A program made the position numbers and the translations under genes. DNA of 64,000 nt from the NCBI GenBank assembly GCA_039000515.1, contig JBCFYV010000001.1:66746789-66810788 (forward strand), read 5' to 3'. The DNA is from Timema cristinae. Its lineage: Eukaryota; Arthropoda; Insecta; Phasmatodea; Timematidae. The notes beneath the pieces are model-generated. The model saw only the letters and a program-made list of their open reading frames with translations, did not search any database and was not told the DNA's origin. Position 1 is the stretch's first letter; each line of letters starts with the position of its first letter. Positions 13,125 through 24,874 of this stretch are shown here, one piece after another.

Positions 13125-13957
13125 GAGAGTGTCCCAGCAACGTTAGTTGCGGCGGAACAGAAGAATGTCCTGGCAACATGAGTTGCGGAGGCCGATAGTT
13201 TGATGGTCCTGGCAACGTAAGTCGCAGTGGGATGTAGAGTGATGGTCCCGGCAACGTGAGTCGCGGTGGGTGGGTAGGGTGATGGTCCCGGCAACGTGAG
13301 TCGCGGTGGGTGGGTAGGGTGATGGTCCCGGCAACGTGAGTCGCGGTGGGTGGGTAGGGTGATGGTCCCGGCAACGTGAGTCATGGTGGGTGGGTAGGGT
13401 GATGGTCCCGGCAACGTGAGTCATGGTGGGTGGGTAGGGTGATGGTCCCGGCAACGTGAGTCGCGGTGGGTGGGTAGGGTGATGGTCCCGGCAACGTGAG
13501 TCGCGGTGGGTGGGTAGAGTGATGGTCCCGGCAACGTGAGTCATGGTGGGTGGGTAGAGTGATGGTCCCGGCAACGTGAGTCATGGTGGGTGGGTAGGGT
13601 GATGGTCCCGGCAACGTGAGTCATGGTGGGTGGGTAGGGTGATGGTCCCGGCAACGTGAGTCATGGTGGGTGGGTAGGGTGATGGTCCCGGCAACGTGAG
13701 TCATGGTGGGTGGGTAGGGTGATGGTCCCGGCAACGTGAGACATGGTGGGTGGGTAGGGTGATGGTCCCGGCAACGTGAGTCGCGGTGGGTGGGTAGGGT
13801 GATGGTCCCGGCAACGTGAGTCATGGTGGGGAGGTAAGGTGATGGTCCCGGCAACGTGAGTTGTGGTGGGGGGTAGGGTGATGGTCCCGGCAACGTGAGT
13901 CATGGTGGGGAGGTAAGGTGATGGTCCCGGCAACGTGAGTTGTGGTGGGTGGTAAAG
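13125..13957. repeat. 40-bp G-rich minisatellite, about 20 copies
   Basis: The unit is 40 bp: GATGGTCCCGGCAACGTGAG then TCGCGGTGGGTGGGTAGGGT. It repeats almost exactly from about 13240 to 13957, with three decayed copies at the left edge (13125-13240). The only frequent variable site is TCGCGG / TCATGG / TTGTGG, all three explained by CpG-to-TpG or CpA change. Every unit carries GGTGGGTGGGTAGGG, four G-runs in 15 bases. The open frames on the minus strand arise from the repeat and carry no coding signal beyond it. Confidence 0.97.
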
Positions 13958-14379
13958 GAGCAAGATGATATTATATAATATTGCTCTTTCTGATTTTTGA
14001 CAATTTATTTTTGCTCCTTCATAAAGGTGGCACACCCGGGTTGCCTAGCCACTCACCGACTGACCTCTGACCGAGGAACCACTATGTACCCTCTGCTGCT
14101 GCTTGGCCTTGTCCAATGGGAGAAAATGTGAGTTCTCATTGCCGTGTGATAACGTGATAGATAATGACTGCCAAGCGGGCCAATAGAAAGAAGAAATACT
14201 CATTGATGCTGAGTATATTGGGGAACTCGTCACGAACGGTTCAGAGAACATGAAGTGAGGAGTTGTCCAGGCAATAGAGAGGGTGTTTAGCTCGGTCTGT
14301 GCAAGATCGGAGGAAAGATACAAGGGCCGACTGAAGAGTGAGGCACAAATTTTTTTTAGCATTAGCTTATCTGGAATAA

Positions 14380-15700
14380 TGTTTCTCAATGAATTGAAGA
14401 TTTAACAGACAATATTCACAATCAGTTATGGGAGAAATCAAAAGGGTTTGTAGCATTTTCAATTGCTATTGATGAGAGCACCAATATATGTTATGTAGCT
14501 CAGTTAGCTATTTACATTTGGGGTGTGGATGAGGATTTTAATGTAACTGGGGTATTGTTAGACTTGGTGGCCATGAAGAATACAACAGGAAGTGATATAT
14601 TTCTTAGTGTGGAAACAAGCCTTAATGACTTGGGTGTGGATGGGACAAAGCTTTTCAGTGTGGCAACAGATGACGCTCCTGCAATGGTTGGGTTTAAATA
14701 TGTTTTAGTGCAGGATTAAAATTGAAGCTCATTGCTTTACCATATTTTAATTACCATTCAGGAGTGTGCACTGCATTACTCGTCAAGAATCTCTCTGTGC
14801 AAAAAAAAAAATATATATATATATATGGCACGTTACAGATGTGGTAGCTAAAAGTGTTAACTGGATCCGATCCACATTGAATAATAGGCGATTCATTGAG
14901 CTACTTAGTGAGCTCGAGTCTCAGTACGGTGGTCTATTGTACCACACTGAGTTGAGATGGCTCAGTCGAGGTGCAGTCCTCCAGCGATTTTTTAATTTGC
15001 TGGAAAAGATACATTTATGAGTTCAAAGGGCAGAGCTGTGTCAGAACTTAAAGATTTAATTTTGATCATGGAGCTTGCATTTCTTGTTGACACTACAACT
15101 CATCTTAACACCTTAAATATAAAATTACAAGGATGAGATCAAGTTGTTACCAAAAGTATGACTTGATTCAATCATTTTTATTGAAACTTCATCTGTGGGA
15201 AGGTCACCTGGCAGCAAACAACATGGCTCATTTTCCTACTTTGAAATCAGTGTCTGGCAAATAGCAGTTATGGAGCAAATCATTTTGCTAAAAAATGAAT
15301 TTTATGATAAGTTTTCTGAGTTTGGTAATTTTGAATCAGACTTTCACTTATTCAGTGCGCCTTTCACCATTCCAGTGGAAAGTGTGACGGAAGAATTTCA
15401 GATCGAACTAATAGACCTACAGTGTAATTCTGATTTGAAATCTAAATTTAACGATGTTGAAGTACCAGAATACCTTACATATTTTAGAAATGACTATCCA
15501 AAATTAAAGAGCCATTGCTCTGGATTACTATCAATGTTCGGGAGTACTTATGTATGTGAGCAATTATTTTCAACGATAAATTAAACAAAAAAATTATATA
15601 AATAGATTGAAAGATGAGCGAATGAACGCAACATTAAAATTAATATCGTTGAAGAAATTGATACCGGACATAGATCACTTGGTTACACAGAAAATATGAC
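14380..15700 (+). pseudogene. hAT transposase relic (GTF2IRD2-like)
   Basis: Pieces in several frames match, in order, the transposase-derived part of GTF2IRD2/ZBED-type hAT proteins. FVAFSIAIDEST (about 14444-14480) is the first-aspartate region and ATDDAPAMVG (14662-14692) the D-x-A-P-A-M block. Next come ITRQESLCAK (about 14773-14803), HTELRWLSRG (14945-14973) and ELIDLQCNSDLKSKF (15404-15450). MFGSTYVCEQLFS (15535-15575) is the C-terminal hATC dimerisation block. Several frameshifts break the protein, an A/T run at 14800-14826 interrupts it, and the zinc-finger N-terminus is missing. It is a dead copy. It lies upstream of DSCC1 exon A and is unrelated to that gene. Confidence 0.88.
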
Positions 15701-16059
15701 AAATTTCGGGAGTAAAAAAATGGTGCCAAGTGAATGAACGTTTGTGAGCGATTAACATTCAATTTTAGTGTGTAATATAATTTTGAATAACAAAAAACAC
15801 TAATAACTATCTCAAACAGCGCTATACTTTTCCATCTTGTGAAAATATTTTGTTGTGTAAGTTTTTATTAAAAAAATATATAAAAAACTGATTGGGGAAT
15901 ATCGCTGGACCCAACAAACACCTGGAAAAATATAAGTTTTAAAATATTTCATTTGTGAATTTAATTTTTTTTAATGTAATTCACTAGCATTAAATATTTT
16001 GTAATAATGTATGTACACGTATCGGCAGAATCATAGTTTAAATGTGAGTCAACTATGAT
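15701..16059. other. A+T-rich flank of the hAT relic
   Basis: No coding signal. It may be the 3' untranslated part and end of the hAT element; no terminal inverted repeat was identified. Confidence 0.35.
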
Positions 16060-16205
16060 CCTGTTCTCTGGTGATGGAAGATTGGGCGTCTAATTCCAGC
16101 CGCATGCATTAGTTTTTTCTCTTATCTGGTTTCACACTCTCCCTCCACGCAAATTCAAATACATTTACTTTTAATTCAACTTTATAATCCCTTCACCATT
16201 AGAGT
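16060..16205 (+). mobile_element. SINE body relic
   Basis: CTGGTTTCACACTCTCCCTCCACGCAAATT and then TTTACTTTTAATTCAACTTT (in pieces, 16125-16185) match the reverse complement of the SINE body at 24975-25040. The tRNA-like head is only weakly visible (GTCTAATTCCAGCCG near 16089). It is an old + strand copy without a clear tail. Confidence 0.55.
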
Positions 16206-17019
16206 TATGAATTGCTCATTATTTTACTATGAAATAAAATGACGCAAACAGCTCTGGCCTGTGACATGCCTCGGTTTTGTGAATCTGGCCCTTGAACTAA
16301 TTTGAGTTTGAGACCACTGCCCTAGAGTATTAAGTCCCCTTACTCCTCCCTAGAAAGAAAACAATGCATTAGGTACTAGCAAAATGAACCATCCTTTACC
16401 TTAGAGTATTGTAACCACTTTCAACTTTTAACCAATTTGTTGAAATTTGAGATTATGTCCACGCACAGGAAATGAATAAGATGATTCAAGCATCCATTGG
16501 ATTTGGTGCAAATATCCTGGATCTGGGCATTATTCCCGGAAATACGATGAATTTGCAGATTAAATTAGGATTTTGTGTTCGTCTGTTAGACAAAGTCGTG
16601 TGCTGGAAGTCATTATGCTCAGAAAGTGCACGATAAAACCCCCCAATAAAAAATATATATAAAGAGAATTGGTGCTGTTTTTTGCCATGCCTGCCTCTGG
16701 CCTATAAACAGTGGACTGATTGGTTATTTTTAGTTCTTCCATGTAAGAGTTCTGGTATTAACTAATTTAATAAAGCTACTTTTAATTTGTTAGATAGATA
16801 GTAACATTTATTTATCTAGATACTATATATTAATATTTTAAACCATAATCTGTGATTGAATTTGTTAGTGTTGTTTTAGTGTGTGATTTTTCTTCCTCGT
16901 TAACAGTTCCTTAATAAACTAACTCAAGTATAACCAACTAACCCCCACCCCCTCCCCTCTGGTTATTTCACTGATTGTTTCACAAAACTTGTCACACTAA
17001 TAAGTTGCTGTGTGTCCAG
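16206..17019. other. Non-coding stretch up to DSCC1 exon A
   Basis: A+T-rich with no gene recognised. Near its end is a polypyrimidine-like run (CCCCCACCCCCTCCCCTCTGG, 16944-16964) and then GTGTCCAG at 17012-17019, the 3' splice site of exon A. Confidence 0.45.
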
Positions 17020-17191
17020 TCTAGTGTTCCGCGGCGACAAGGAGGACAATGTTGTGTTATGTACCAAGGATAGGACCTATGAAGTGAAGGAGGCTGAAAC
17101 ATCAAACTCACTGCTATTGATCCCAGACCTACTGTTTCTTCAGGAGGTATCTTCATGTCACCAAACTAACAGAGCTCTTCGTCACAACAAG
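17020..17191 (+). CDS. DSCC1: DSCC1 exon A (internal, N-terminal half)
   Basis: This exon encodes part of DCC1. With CTF8 and CTF18, DCC1 forms the alternative clamp loader that acts on PCNA and supports sister-chromatid cohesion at replication forks in the nucleus. The reading after the splice site starts LVFRGDKEDNVVLCTKDRTY, close to the vertebrate IVIRGDKDDHAVLCTKDKTY. ETSNSLLLIP follows and matches the conserved DTSNMLLFIP. The acceptor is CCAG at 17016-17019 and the donor is AAG/GTGAGC at 17191/17192. The exon starts with the third base of a codon and ends in phase 0, which fits exon B. The apparent GTG start at 17012 lies in the splice site, so the true start is in an upstream exon that I could not find. 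Confidence 0.88.
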
Positions 17192-17415
17192 GTGAGCACA
17201 CAGTTCAACTTGATATCTATTGACACTTATTCATTCCTCTTCATAATTCCAATCATTACTCAAATTCTTTCACTGTTTCATATTCTCGTTCATCGAATAT
17301 CCTAACCAACGATGTAAATAAATTAGAATGGAATGGTTTCAAGCGAAAAGTCGCAAATAGGCTGCGTGTGGAAGCTCATTCTTGAGATTGAGAGGGGTGA
17401 GACATAATCACACCT

Positions 17416-17660
17416 TTGTGTGTGTGTGTGTGTGTGTGCGCACATGCGTGTGGTATGTAATCGTTGTGTATTTTAGCTCTAGTTTTTTTAAAATACTTTT
17501 TGTGTGTTTATATATATATTATTTTGTTAAACGTCAGTTTAATTGTACTGGTTAAGTGTAAGAAAAGGCAGTAGCCTTAACTTCGCCATTAAAGTCTATT
17601 ATTTTTATTATTATTATATTATTATTATTATTATTATTATTATATTATTATTATCATCGT
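17416..17660. repeat. TG and ATT microsatellites in intron
   Basis: A (TG)n run lies at about 17417-17438 and an (ATT)n run, broken by two short gaps, at about 17601-17655. Both are inside the intron between DSCC1 exons A and B. Confidence 0.9.
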
Positions 17661-18019
17661 GTTTATAACAATTCGTAACACTCATTACCTTAGATATATA
17701 TAAATGTTTCCATAATAATTAAATATTTGTATAAATGTGTCAATATTGACATAAAAATACATACATAAATACACACATACCTAATCCCACCAATCTCTTA
17801 TGGGTTAGGAGAGAAAGTGTCATAGCTAAAAGTTCTTCGTACTTAATCCATCTTCACTAATTTTATCCACACTTCACCACCCAAGAGTGTGCAAGAGTTC
17901 TTCTATGTCCAATTCCCACTTTTGTGTAAAAGAGCATTGAAGTTTGACCATGTGTATAAAACCAATGTTACTAGATGACAACTCGAGTTTGTATCCTCGT
18001 TAAGTCATTATATATTAGT

Positions 18020-18720
18020 ATCTATTTCACTGCAGGTGAACCATTTGCATTTAAATAGACGTAAATACCAAATATCTCAAATTTAATACTTTTGGAGATA
18101 GAACCCTTGCATTTTCGGGTGACGACTTCCCTATCCTTGCATACTTCCTTCACTTCAATAACATCCATACATTGAGTCCTACATGCTCTTTTATTCTTAA
18201 AACTCTTAATGTTTCTCCTTTTCGCACATGTATCTATAACACTTAGCCACATCCTACATGGCCTTTCCTTTCCTTTTGATCACTACTTTAATATATTTGC
18301 TTCGTCACTTGATCCACACTCATCCTCTCAACATTCCCGGACCAATGTAAAAACACATCTTTCACATTGACATTGTAGCATTTACTAAGCTACATGAGTT
18401 CTCAGATCATTTCTCTCCTAATATAATATCTATAAATAGTTCAAAACATATATACATTTCCTAAAATATATGATTTCAAAGAACTATAAATAAATAGACT
18501 TACCCCTCTGTTGCCACGAGTTACACCCCGGAACCATATTTTTACTTCTACCCCATGTTCAGCCACGGGAACATATATGCAGCCATTTCCTTCACAAGCG
18601 CATCTGTCACAGATTGCTCTTCATCCTTAACATTGGTTCAGTCATTTTTAAACATCCTACACCACCATCTTACATTTCCTCACTCATAATGTTTGGTCCA
18701 TACACCTTATATGTTGACGA
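18020..18720 (-). pseudogene. Possible 3' end of a non-LTR retrotransposon
   Basis: On the minus strand, pieces read HWSGNVERMSVDQVTKQIY (about 18344-18285) and, in a nearby frame, MWLSVIDTCAKRRNIKSF (18252 downward), then VKEVCKDREVV. The pattern of H-V-E-R-M, then a W-hydrophobic stretch, then a K-DR-V end is typical of the C-terminus of reverse transcriptases in several LINE clades (GHVERM ... RW ... DRxxWR). No catalytic domain remains. The clade cannot be told from this fragment. Confidence 0.45.
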
Positions 18721-18979
18721 TTAATCTCTGAAACACTCATGTTTTTTTGGATGAATAAAACTGATAACTGCGTGCACTTCTTAGCTGGCAGCATCATTGA
18801 TAATAACGCTAATTTTAAATAACTCACTGCATTACTCGAACCGACAGTAGACAGTAAACAATGTGTCTGTTAGATATTTTGCAGAGTTACTTTGTACTAT
18901 TGTCAATGGCAGTAATGCTAAATATAAACCACCCCTGTAATATTATGTTATAGTTAGTGTTAACTGATCTGCTAGTCTT

Positions 18980-19050
18980 GGGTATGTCCCTGTCCTGTCC
19001 GTGTCCTGTCGTGTCCTGTCCCTGTCCCTGTCCCTTCCTGTCCTGTCCTC
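18980..19050. repeat. Short CCTGT minisatellite
   Basis: CCTGT is repeated about a dozen times with small changes (CCTGTCCTGTCCGTGTCCTG and onwards), inside the intron between DSCC1 exons A and B. Confidence 0.85.
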
Positions 19051-20419
19051 AGCTATCTGACTTCCTGTTTGAATACTGAAAAATTAAAAACAGTACATGG
19101 GATTTCTTACACAGGAAAATAAACATTTATTTTCAATTTATTTACATTCTGTGTGTCAGTTCTTCTCGATTATCATGCTACACTATAGTAAATAAAATAT
19201 ATAGTACAACACAATCAGACAAACGTTCTCATATTGGGTATTATACCTTGAAAGAACATTTTCATATATAGGTTTATAGTAAACTATTTTTAAACAAATT
19301 TTACTTATTAAAACAAACACACCTTTTTGTTAATCGTATTGAACATGATTTGTATACAAATTTATGACAAATTTCTAATAATAAGTTATTTTTAAACTAC
19401 CTTGAAATAATTTGTATTTTGTTGAATAAAAACATATGGTTTTAAACCATGAAACTTTTCCCCAGATACTCAATTTACATGAAATCTTCAAGATCAATTT
19501 CAAAAATTTCAAATTTTCTATGATTTGTCAAAATTTTATTTATTTAAAAAAAATACACATTAATGGTTATTGATTATTTAATATAGTCACCTTAGTACCA
19601 ATTTTGAACAAAATGGATGTAGCTATTAAAAAATATAATTTTACTGATATCAGTCATCAGTAAAATAATATAAATAATTTTTTTTAGAAAAACAAATGTA
19701 TTTAATAATCAATATTCAAATGTAAAAAACTTAACCCATTTTGAACCAAACCACTAAAGCCATTTTTAAATACATTCAAATTAAATTAATGTTACACTAT
19801 CTTAAATGAATTTTCCCCTCAATACTATGATATAGTTTTTTCATCATGTAAAACACTCCTCATATATACATTTAAGTAAAATTGTTGACATTTTCAAAAT
19901 ATTTTGAATTTACAAAAATCACTCCTTAGTAAACAGCCCTTCAATGAATTCCTATTCAAAAACCAAGTATACAGTGTTATTTAGGAGATCAACCACTTCC
20001 TAGATATCTATTTTAACAAATCATCAAAGGCATTTTCATAATATTGAAATTAAAAAAAATTACTCACCCAAATAAAATACTCTTAATTGGAGGGATAAAG
20101 TCAAAATGAAAATAAGTCTTTAGGTACTGGCCTAATAACATCTTGATATTGAGTTATTTCTAAAATCAACTGTTTTGGGTTGGGAAAAACACAAAATGTT
20201 AGGATTCAGCGTAATATTGAGGCCGAAAATTTTACCGGTTACAATACTTTCTCTGATATGGGACAGTAAAAACAAAAAGATGTATACATTAAAAAAATGG
20301 CCAACAAGTTATTTTTAATTAATATGATGGTGGTAGTGAAATAAAAATAACATTAAATGTTTTTCATAATTTATAATTTGGTTTTAACTTTTTGTAATTA
20401 ATGAATTAAAATATTAGTA
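19051..20419. repeat. Decayed A+T-rich interspersed repeat (intron)
   Basis: There is no coding sequence. Phrases such as AATCACTCCTTAGTAAACAG then CCCTTCAATGAATTCCTATT then CAAAAACCAAGTA (19918-19970) recur in altered form at 63951-64000 and, more loosely, at 45583-45790. This suggests an old dispersed repeat with its own internal periodicity. The family is unknown. Confidence 0.4.
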
Positions 20420-20820
20420 CAGTAGAGTCTCAGAAACTCAACCTAATGTGGACTGAGATGGTGTTGAGTTATTGAAAAGTTGAGTTTTACAAATGAATTT
20501 GCAGAAGATGCGTGTTTACTATGTCATGTTACTAAACATGTCTGTATATGTATTATTACTAGTACATACGTAAATTATACATACATGCAGTACAGTACTG
20601 TTCATATGATATTGTATTGATTCGAATAACACGTTACTGAATTGGAGAACTAACAAACACAGCACTTGTAAAAACACCACAGCACGACTGTTCCACTTGA
20701 GTTACACAAACAATGAGGTCATACAGTTGAATGACCTTGGATTGTGATGACTGGCGCCAACAACTGTGTGCACGTGCGCGTGTCAAGTTCACAGTGTGTC
20801 GAGTTTCCAAGACTCTACTG
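20420..20820. mobile_element. Tc1/mariner or pogo-type MITE
   Basis: The 401-bp element starts CAGTAGAGTCTCAGAAACTC and ends GAGTTTCCAAGACTCTACTG, an inverted repeat of about 20-23 bp with three mismatches. TA flanks both sides (20418-20419 and 20821-20822). The ends resemble those of pogo/Tigger elements. There is no transposase. It ends about 100 bp upstream of DSCC1 exon B. Confidence 0.82.
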
Positions 20821-20917
20821 TATATACATTTTAATTTTAAAAAAATCCCGAAATAATAAAGCAACACACTCTAGTTGCTAACACAAACCTAACATGTATA
20901 TGTGTACTTTTTTGCAG

Positions 20918-21351
20918 GTGGTTGGTGTCTTTTACAAATACTTTGAACTTCGGCCTTGTAAACCGAGGTTACAGAAGCTCAGGAGAATATTAGAAGAAAG
21001 CCATTATCGTGGTCCAGAACATGAAGAAGACTTGAAGCAATCTGGGATTAAAATCTACTCATTTGAGGACTTACTGGAGTGTGTTCAAGCCAGTGAGGAA
21101 GAATTGAGGGCAGGTCTATATGAGTCACTCGCTTGTGAGATTGGAGGTGCATGGAGGATCTTGGAGCATGAATACCATTTCCGTGTTCTTTCATACATCT
21201 TGAACTTGGTAGAAGGAAAACTCATGGCCCCTGAATAAAGTCAGCAGGAAAGAAACACTAAAGTTACTATCCAATTTAGTGTCACAAGATATTTTAGAAC
21301 AGTGTTTTGACTGGTATACTGAACCCACTGGAAATTGGATTTTAATGGTAC
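20918..21351 (+). CDS. DSCC1: DSCC1 exon B (central part, one frameshift)
   Basis: The acceptor TTTTTTGCAG ends at 20917 and the frame is phase 0, as required by exon A. It encodes the central part of DCC1: YFELRPCKPRLQKLRRIL, EDLLECVQASEEELRAGL, CEIGGAWRILEHEY and LSYILNLVE. The vertebrate counterparts are YWELRRCRPKLKKLKKLL, EDLLDQIQASEEEI, CKIGGYWRILEFDY and LLNHVTQLVD. The frame then hits TAA at 21236. One base downstream, the next frame reads SWPLNKVSRKETLKLLSNLV and ILEQCFDWYTEPTG, matching the family's SW-x-PLN and IEHCLKCYG region. One base too many near GAAGGAAAACTC (21219-21230) explains this. The 3' end is either ATG/GTACGT (21347, better donor) or TAC/GTACTC (21351, the phase that fits exon C). 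Confidence 0.88.
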
Positions 21352-21828
21352 GTACTCACTAGTTCAAACCATGAATTTTAACTTAATGGATAAACATATA
21401 TTCTATATTCGATATATCCAGATATAAATATGGATATTAATAAGCTATTTTAATTTTTTTAAATATACGAAAATATTTCAACTCTCTTATTCAAGCTTTT
21501 AAGTTGAGAACTTCTAGATGAACTCGATTACTTTTTCAAATAATCTTTGGGTGGCATGAATTTGTTAAACACTGGGACACATGCATGAGTAGCTGAAGGA
21601 GATAGTGCCTCTGAAAGACTGTCTTTAAAACATGTTTATGTTCATCTATTAGCTACTTAGCATAAATTAAGTGGGGTAGTAATATCTGGCCCTATTAGCA
21701 ATTGGATTTACTACAAACATAATTTATTCTAAATTGCTGTTGTTTTAGATTAATAATAATGTTTTTGGTCTCGAGCCACGTGGAAGAAATAGTAACTTAT
21801 ACCGCTTTGGGTTTGGCTGAAACAGTCA
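21352..21828. other. Start of the large DSCC1 intron
   Basis: A+T-rich intron with no recognised element. The 41-bp array begins just after it. Confidence 0.5.
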
Positions 21829-23545
21829 TCACCAAGTTATTTGATTGAGAATAGCCTCTGTGGTAAATGATAACAAGTTATTTGAATGAGAATAGCCTCT
21901 GTGGTGAATGGTAGCAAGTTTTTGAATGAGGATAGCCTCTGTGGTGAATGATAGCAAGTTATTTGAATGAGAATAGCTCTGTGTGGTGCAAGTTTTTGAA
22001 TGAGAATAGTTGTGGTGAATGAGCAAGTTATTTGAATGAGAATAGCCTCTGTGGTGAATGGTAGCAAGTTATTTGAATGAGGATAGCCTCTGTGGTGAAT
22101 GATACAAGTTATTTGAATGAGAATAGCCTCTGTGGTGAATGTAGCAAGTTTTTGAATGAGGATAGCTTGTGGTGATGATAGCAAGTTATTTGAATGAGAA
22201 TAGCCTCTGTGGTGAATGATAGTACTAAGTGTCTTTGAATGAAGTTTGATAATAGCCTCTGTGGTGAATATACAAGTTATTTGAATGAGAATAGCCTCTG
22301 TGGTGAATGATAGCAAGTTGTTTGAATGAGAATAGCCTCGTGGTGAATGATACAAGTTATTTGAATGAGAATAGCCTCTGTGTGAACATACAAGTTGTTT
22401 GAATGAGGATAGCACTTGTGGTGATCAATACAAGTTATTTGAATGAGAATAGCCTCTGTGGTGAATGATACAAGTTTTTGAATGAGAATAGCCCTGTGGT
22501 GAATATACAAGTTTTTGAATGAGAGATAGCCTCTGTGGTGAATAATACCAAGTTTTTGAATGAGAATAGCTCTTGGTGAATGTACAAGTTATTTGAATGA
22601 GGATAGCCTCTGTGGTGAATGATAGCAAGTTATTTGAATGAGAATAGCCTCTGTGGTGAATGGTAGCAAGTTATTTGAATGAGGATAGCCTCTGTGGTGA
22701 ATGGTAGCAAGTTATTTGAATGAGAATAGCCTCTGTGGTCAATGGTAGCAAGTTATTTGAATGAGGATAGCCTCTGTGGTGAATGATAGCAAGTTATTTG
22801 AATGAGAATAGCCTCTGTGTGAATGGTAGCAAGTTATTTGAATGAGGATAGCCTCTGTGGTGAATGGTAGCAAGTTATTTGAATGAGAATAGCCTCTGTG
22901 GTGAACAGTAGCAAGTTGTTTGAATGAGGATAAATGGTGTGGTGATCAATACAAGTTATTTGAATGAGAATAGCCTCTGTGGTGAATGATATTAAGTTAT
23001 TTGATTGAGAATAGCCACTGTCTGGACAATACAAAGTTATTTGAATGAGGATAGCCACTATAGTGAACAATACCAAGTTGTTTGAATGAGGATAGGTGGC
23101 ATGGTGAACAATACCAAGATGTTTGAATGAGAATAGCTACCATAGTGAACAATACCAATGTGTTTGAAGGAGGATAGCCACTATAGTGAACAATACCAAG
23201 TTTTTTAATAAGAATAGCCGCTGTGGTGAACAATACCAAGTTGTTTGAATGAGAATAACCACTGTCGTGAATGGTATTAATTTATTTGAATGAGGATAAA
23301 CACTGTGGTGAACAATACCAAGTTTTTTTAATAAGAATAGCCGCTGTGGTGAACAATACCAATTGTTTGAATGAGAATAACCACTGTCGTGAATGGTATT
23401 ATTATTTGAATGAGGATAAACACTGTGGTGAACAATACCAAGTTTTTTTAATAAGATTAGCCGCTGTGGTGAACAATACAAGTTTTTTTAATAAGAATAG
23501 CACTGGGTGAACAATACAATTTGTTTGAATGAGGATAGTCGTCTG
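21829..23545. repeat. 41-bp minisatellite, about 41 copies, two subtypes
   Basis: The unit is CAAGTTATTTGAATGAGAAT then AGCCTCTGTGGTGAATGATA then G, about 41 bp. The left two thirds use GCCTCTGTGGTGAATG. From about 23030 rightwards the units change to ACCAAGTTGTTTGAATGAGG then ATAGCCACTATAGTGAACAA, that is, TGAACAATACC in place of TGAATGATAGC. A mixed zone lies between (22900-23030). Single-base losses are frequent between 21950 and 22600. The array starts about 480 bp after DSCC1 exon B. Confidence 0.96.
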
Positions 23546-24365
23546 AATTGTGAACTTTTGAATTAAAGCATCAAACTTAGTACATAGTTACTAGGTGTGT
23601 TTTGAAATAGGGCCCCACTATCCACTATTTTGGTTTAAAATATCTGCTCATATGTGTGTGTCTAAAAGTTGTTATTTTACATTACCCTTTGAATAGGCAT
23701 TTTAGTAAATATTAAAAAAATAAAAAGTGTGGATCTACACATTTTGTCTATTTACCTTTTTACTTTAGCTTGATACCTCAGAGAAAAAGTATTGTGATAG
23801 TAAAATGATACTCGACCTCGAGATTTTGATAAATGTTGAAGTTTCATGACCCCCTGAAATCAAAAAGTAGTTTTCCCAATTCTGTTTGTTTGTACCTCAG
23901 ACTAGAGCCGAAACTATTTTACCAATGGATCTAGGACTTGGAATCTTTAGTATTTATAAAGTCCTCCTCCGCGGGGCTTTATGAATTAGATATCTAACCC
24001 CAAAATTAAGTATACTGGAGAGCAAAAAAAGAAAAATATATTTTCTCCTAATTCGTTTTAACAATTTTAATTAAATTTTATATCTAGACACTATCGTTAT
24101 GAACAAGATGGCATTTCTAATTTTTTCATGAAAATTATTTTTAGGGTACTTTACATAAGGTAAATTTTACAATTTTCATAATTACTCCCCAACTATTTGA
24201 GATACAAAATAATTAATTGTAAAGTTATATTACTATTAAAGATAAAAATATTTTATTTGAAGTAAATTTTTATAAAACCAATTGTTTCTTAGCTATATGC
24301 AAATACATACTTTTTAATTCAGATCTTTGGAAATGAATTTGATTTTTATTATCTATGGTTAACAC

Positions 24366-24404
<39 letters not shown>

Positions 24405-24873
24405 TGTAACATTGTTCCTAGTTCCTAGTGCCATAGAGTAAGTAACAGCATATATTATTTAATTTATGGTTTTTGGTGTAATGTTTCTACAACACTGTAT
24501 AGACCTATTATTTCGTTTCACAAATCTTGCGAGTTTTTAGCAAATGTCTGTTTAAGATAACAGTAGGAAAGAGCTAGTATGGTGCACCGTACCATTTATG
24601 TCAATTAAATGAATATACATGTATAATTAAAACATAAATAATATGTTTAGAAAATTGTTAAACACGTGTATGTGGAGTCTCAGTAAATATGGGAGAACAG
24701 TAATGTGTTGTTAGCGTCCTGGACAACTTACAAGTGCACAGAGTTCAAGTATATCTGGATAGATAAATCACTTAGTTGATATTTGCCCTATACTCTTTCG
24801 TGGGATGTATTTACACCCACCTTAACCTTCTACACTCTCAGTGGGTTTCCCCTATAATGGGTAGATAGGCTGC
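23546..24873. other. Intron with decayed repeats and AT microsatellite
   Basis: No coding signal. The phrase GAAATCAAAAAGTAGTTTTC then CCAATTCTGTTTGTTTGTAC (23857-23896) is matched in reverse complement, with changes, at 46024-46060. It therefore belongs to a dispersed repeat. An (AT)n run lies at about 24368-24401. Confidence 0.45.
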
Positions 24874-24874
24874 T

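Noticed and set aside
13066..14035. Pro/His-rich minus-strand frames (MPGPSPYPPT repeats)
   Set aside because: The frames follow the 40-bp unit in rotating frames and stop with the array; no coding signal outside it.
14045..14389. 114-codon minus-strand frame before the hAT relic
   Set aside because: No recognisable motif; it runs opposite to the hAT relic and into its start.
21829..23510. Repeated frames such as HSNNLLSFTTEAILIQ
   Set aside because: Translation of the 41-bp minisatellite on both strands, broken by indels.
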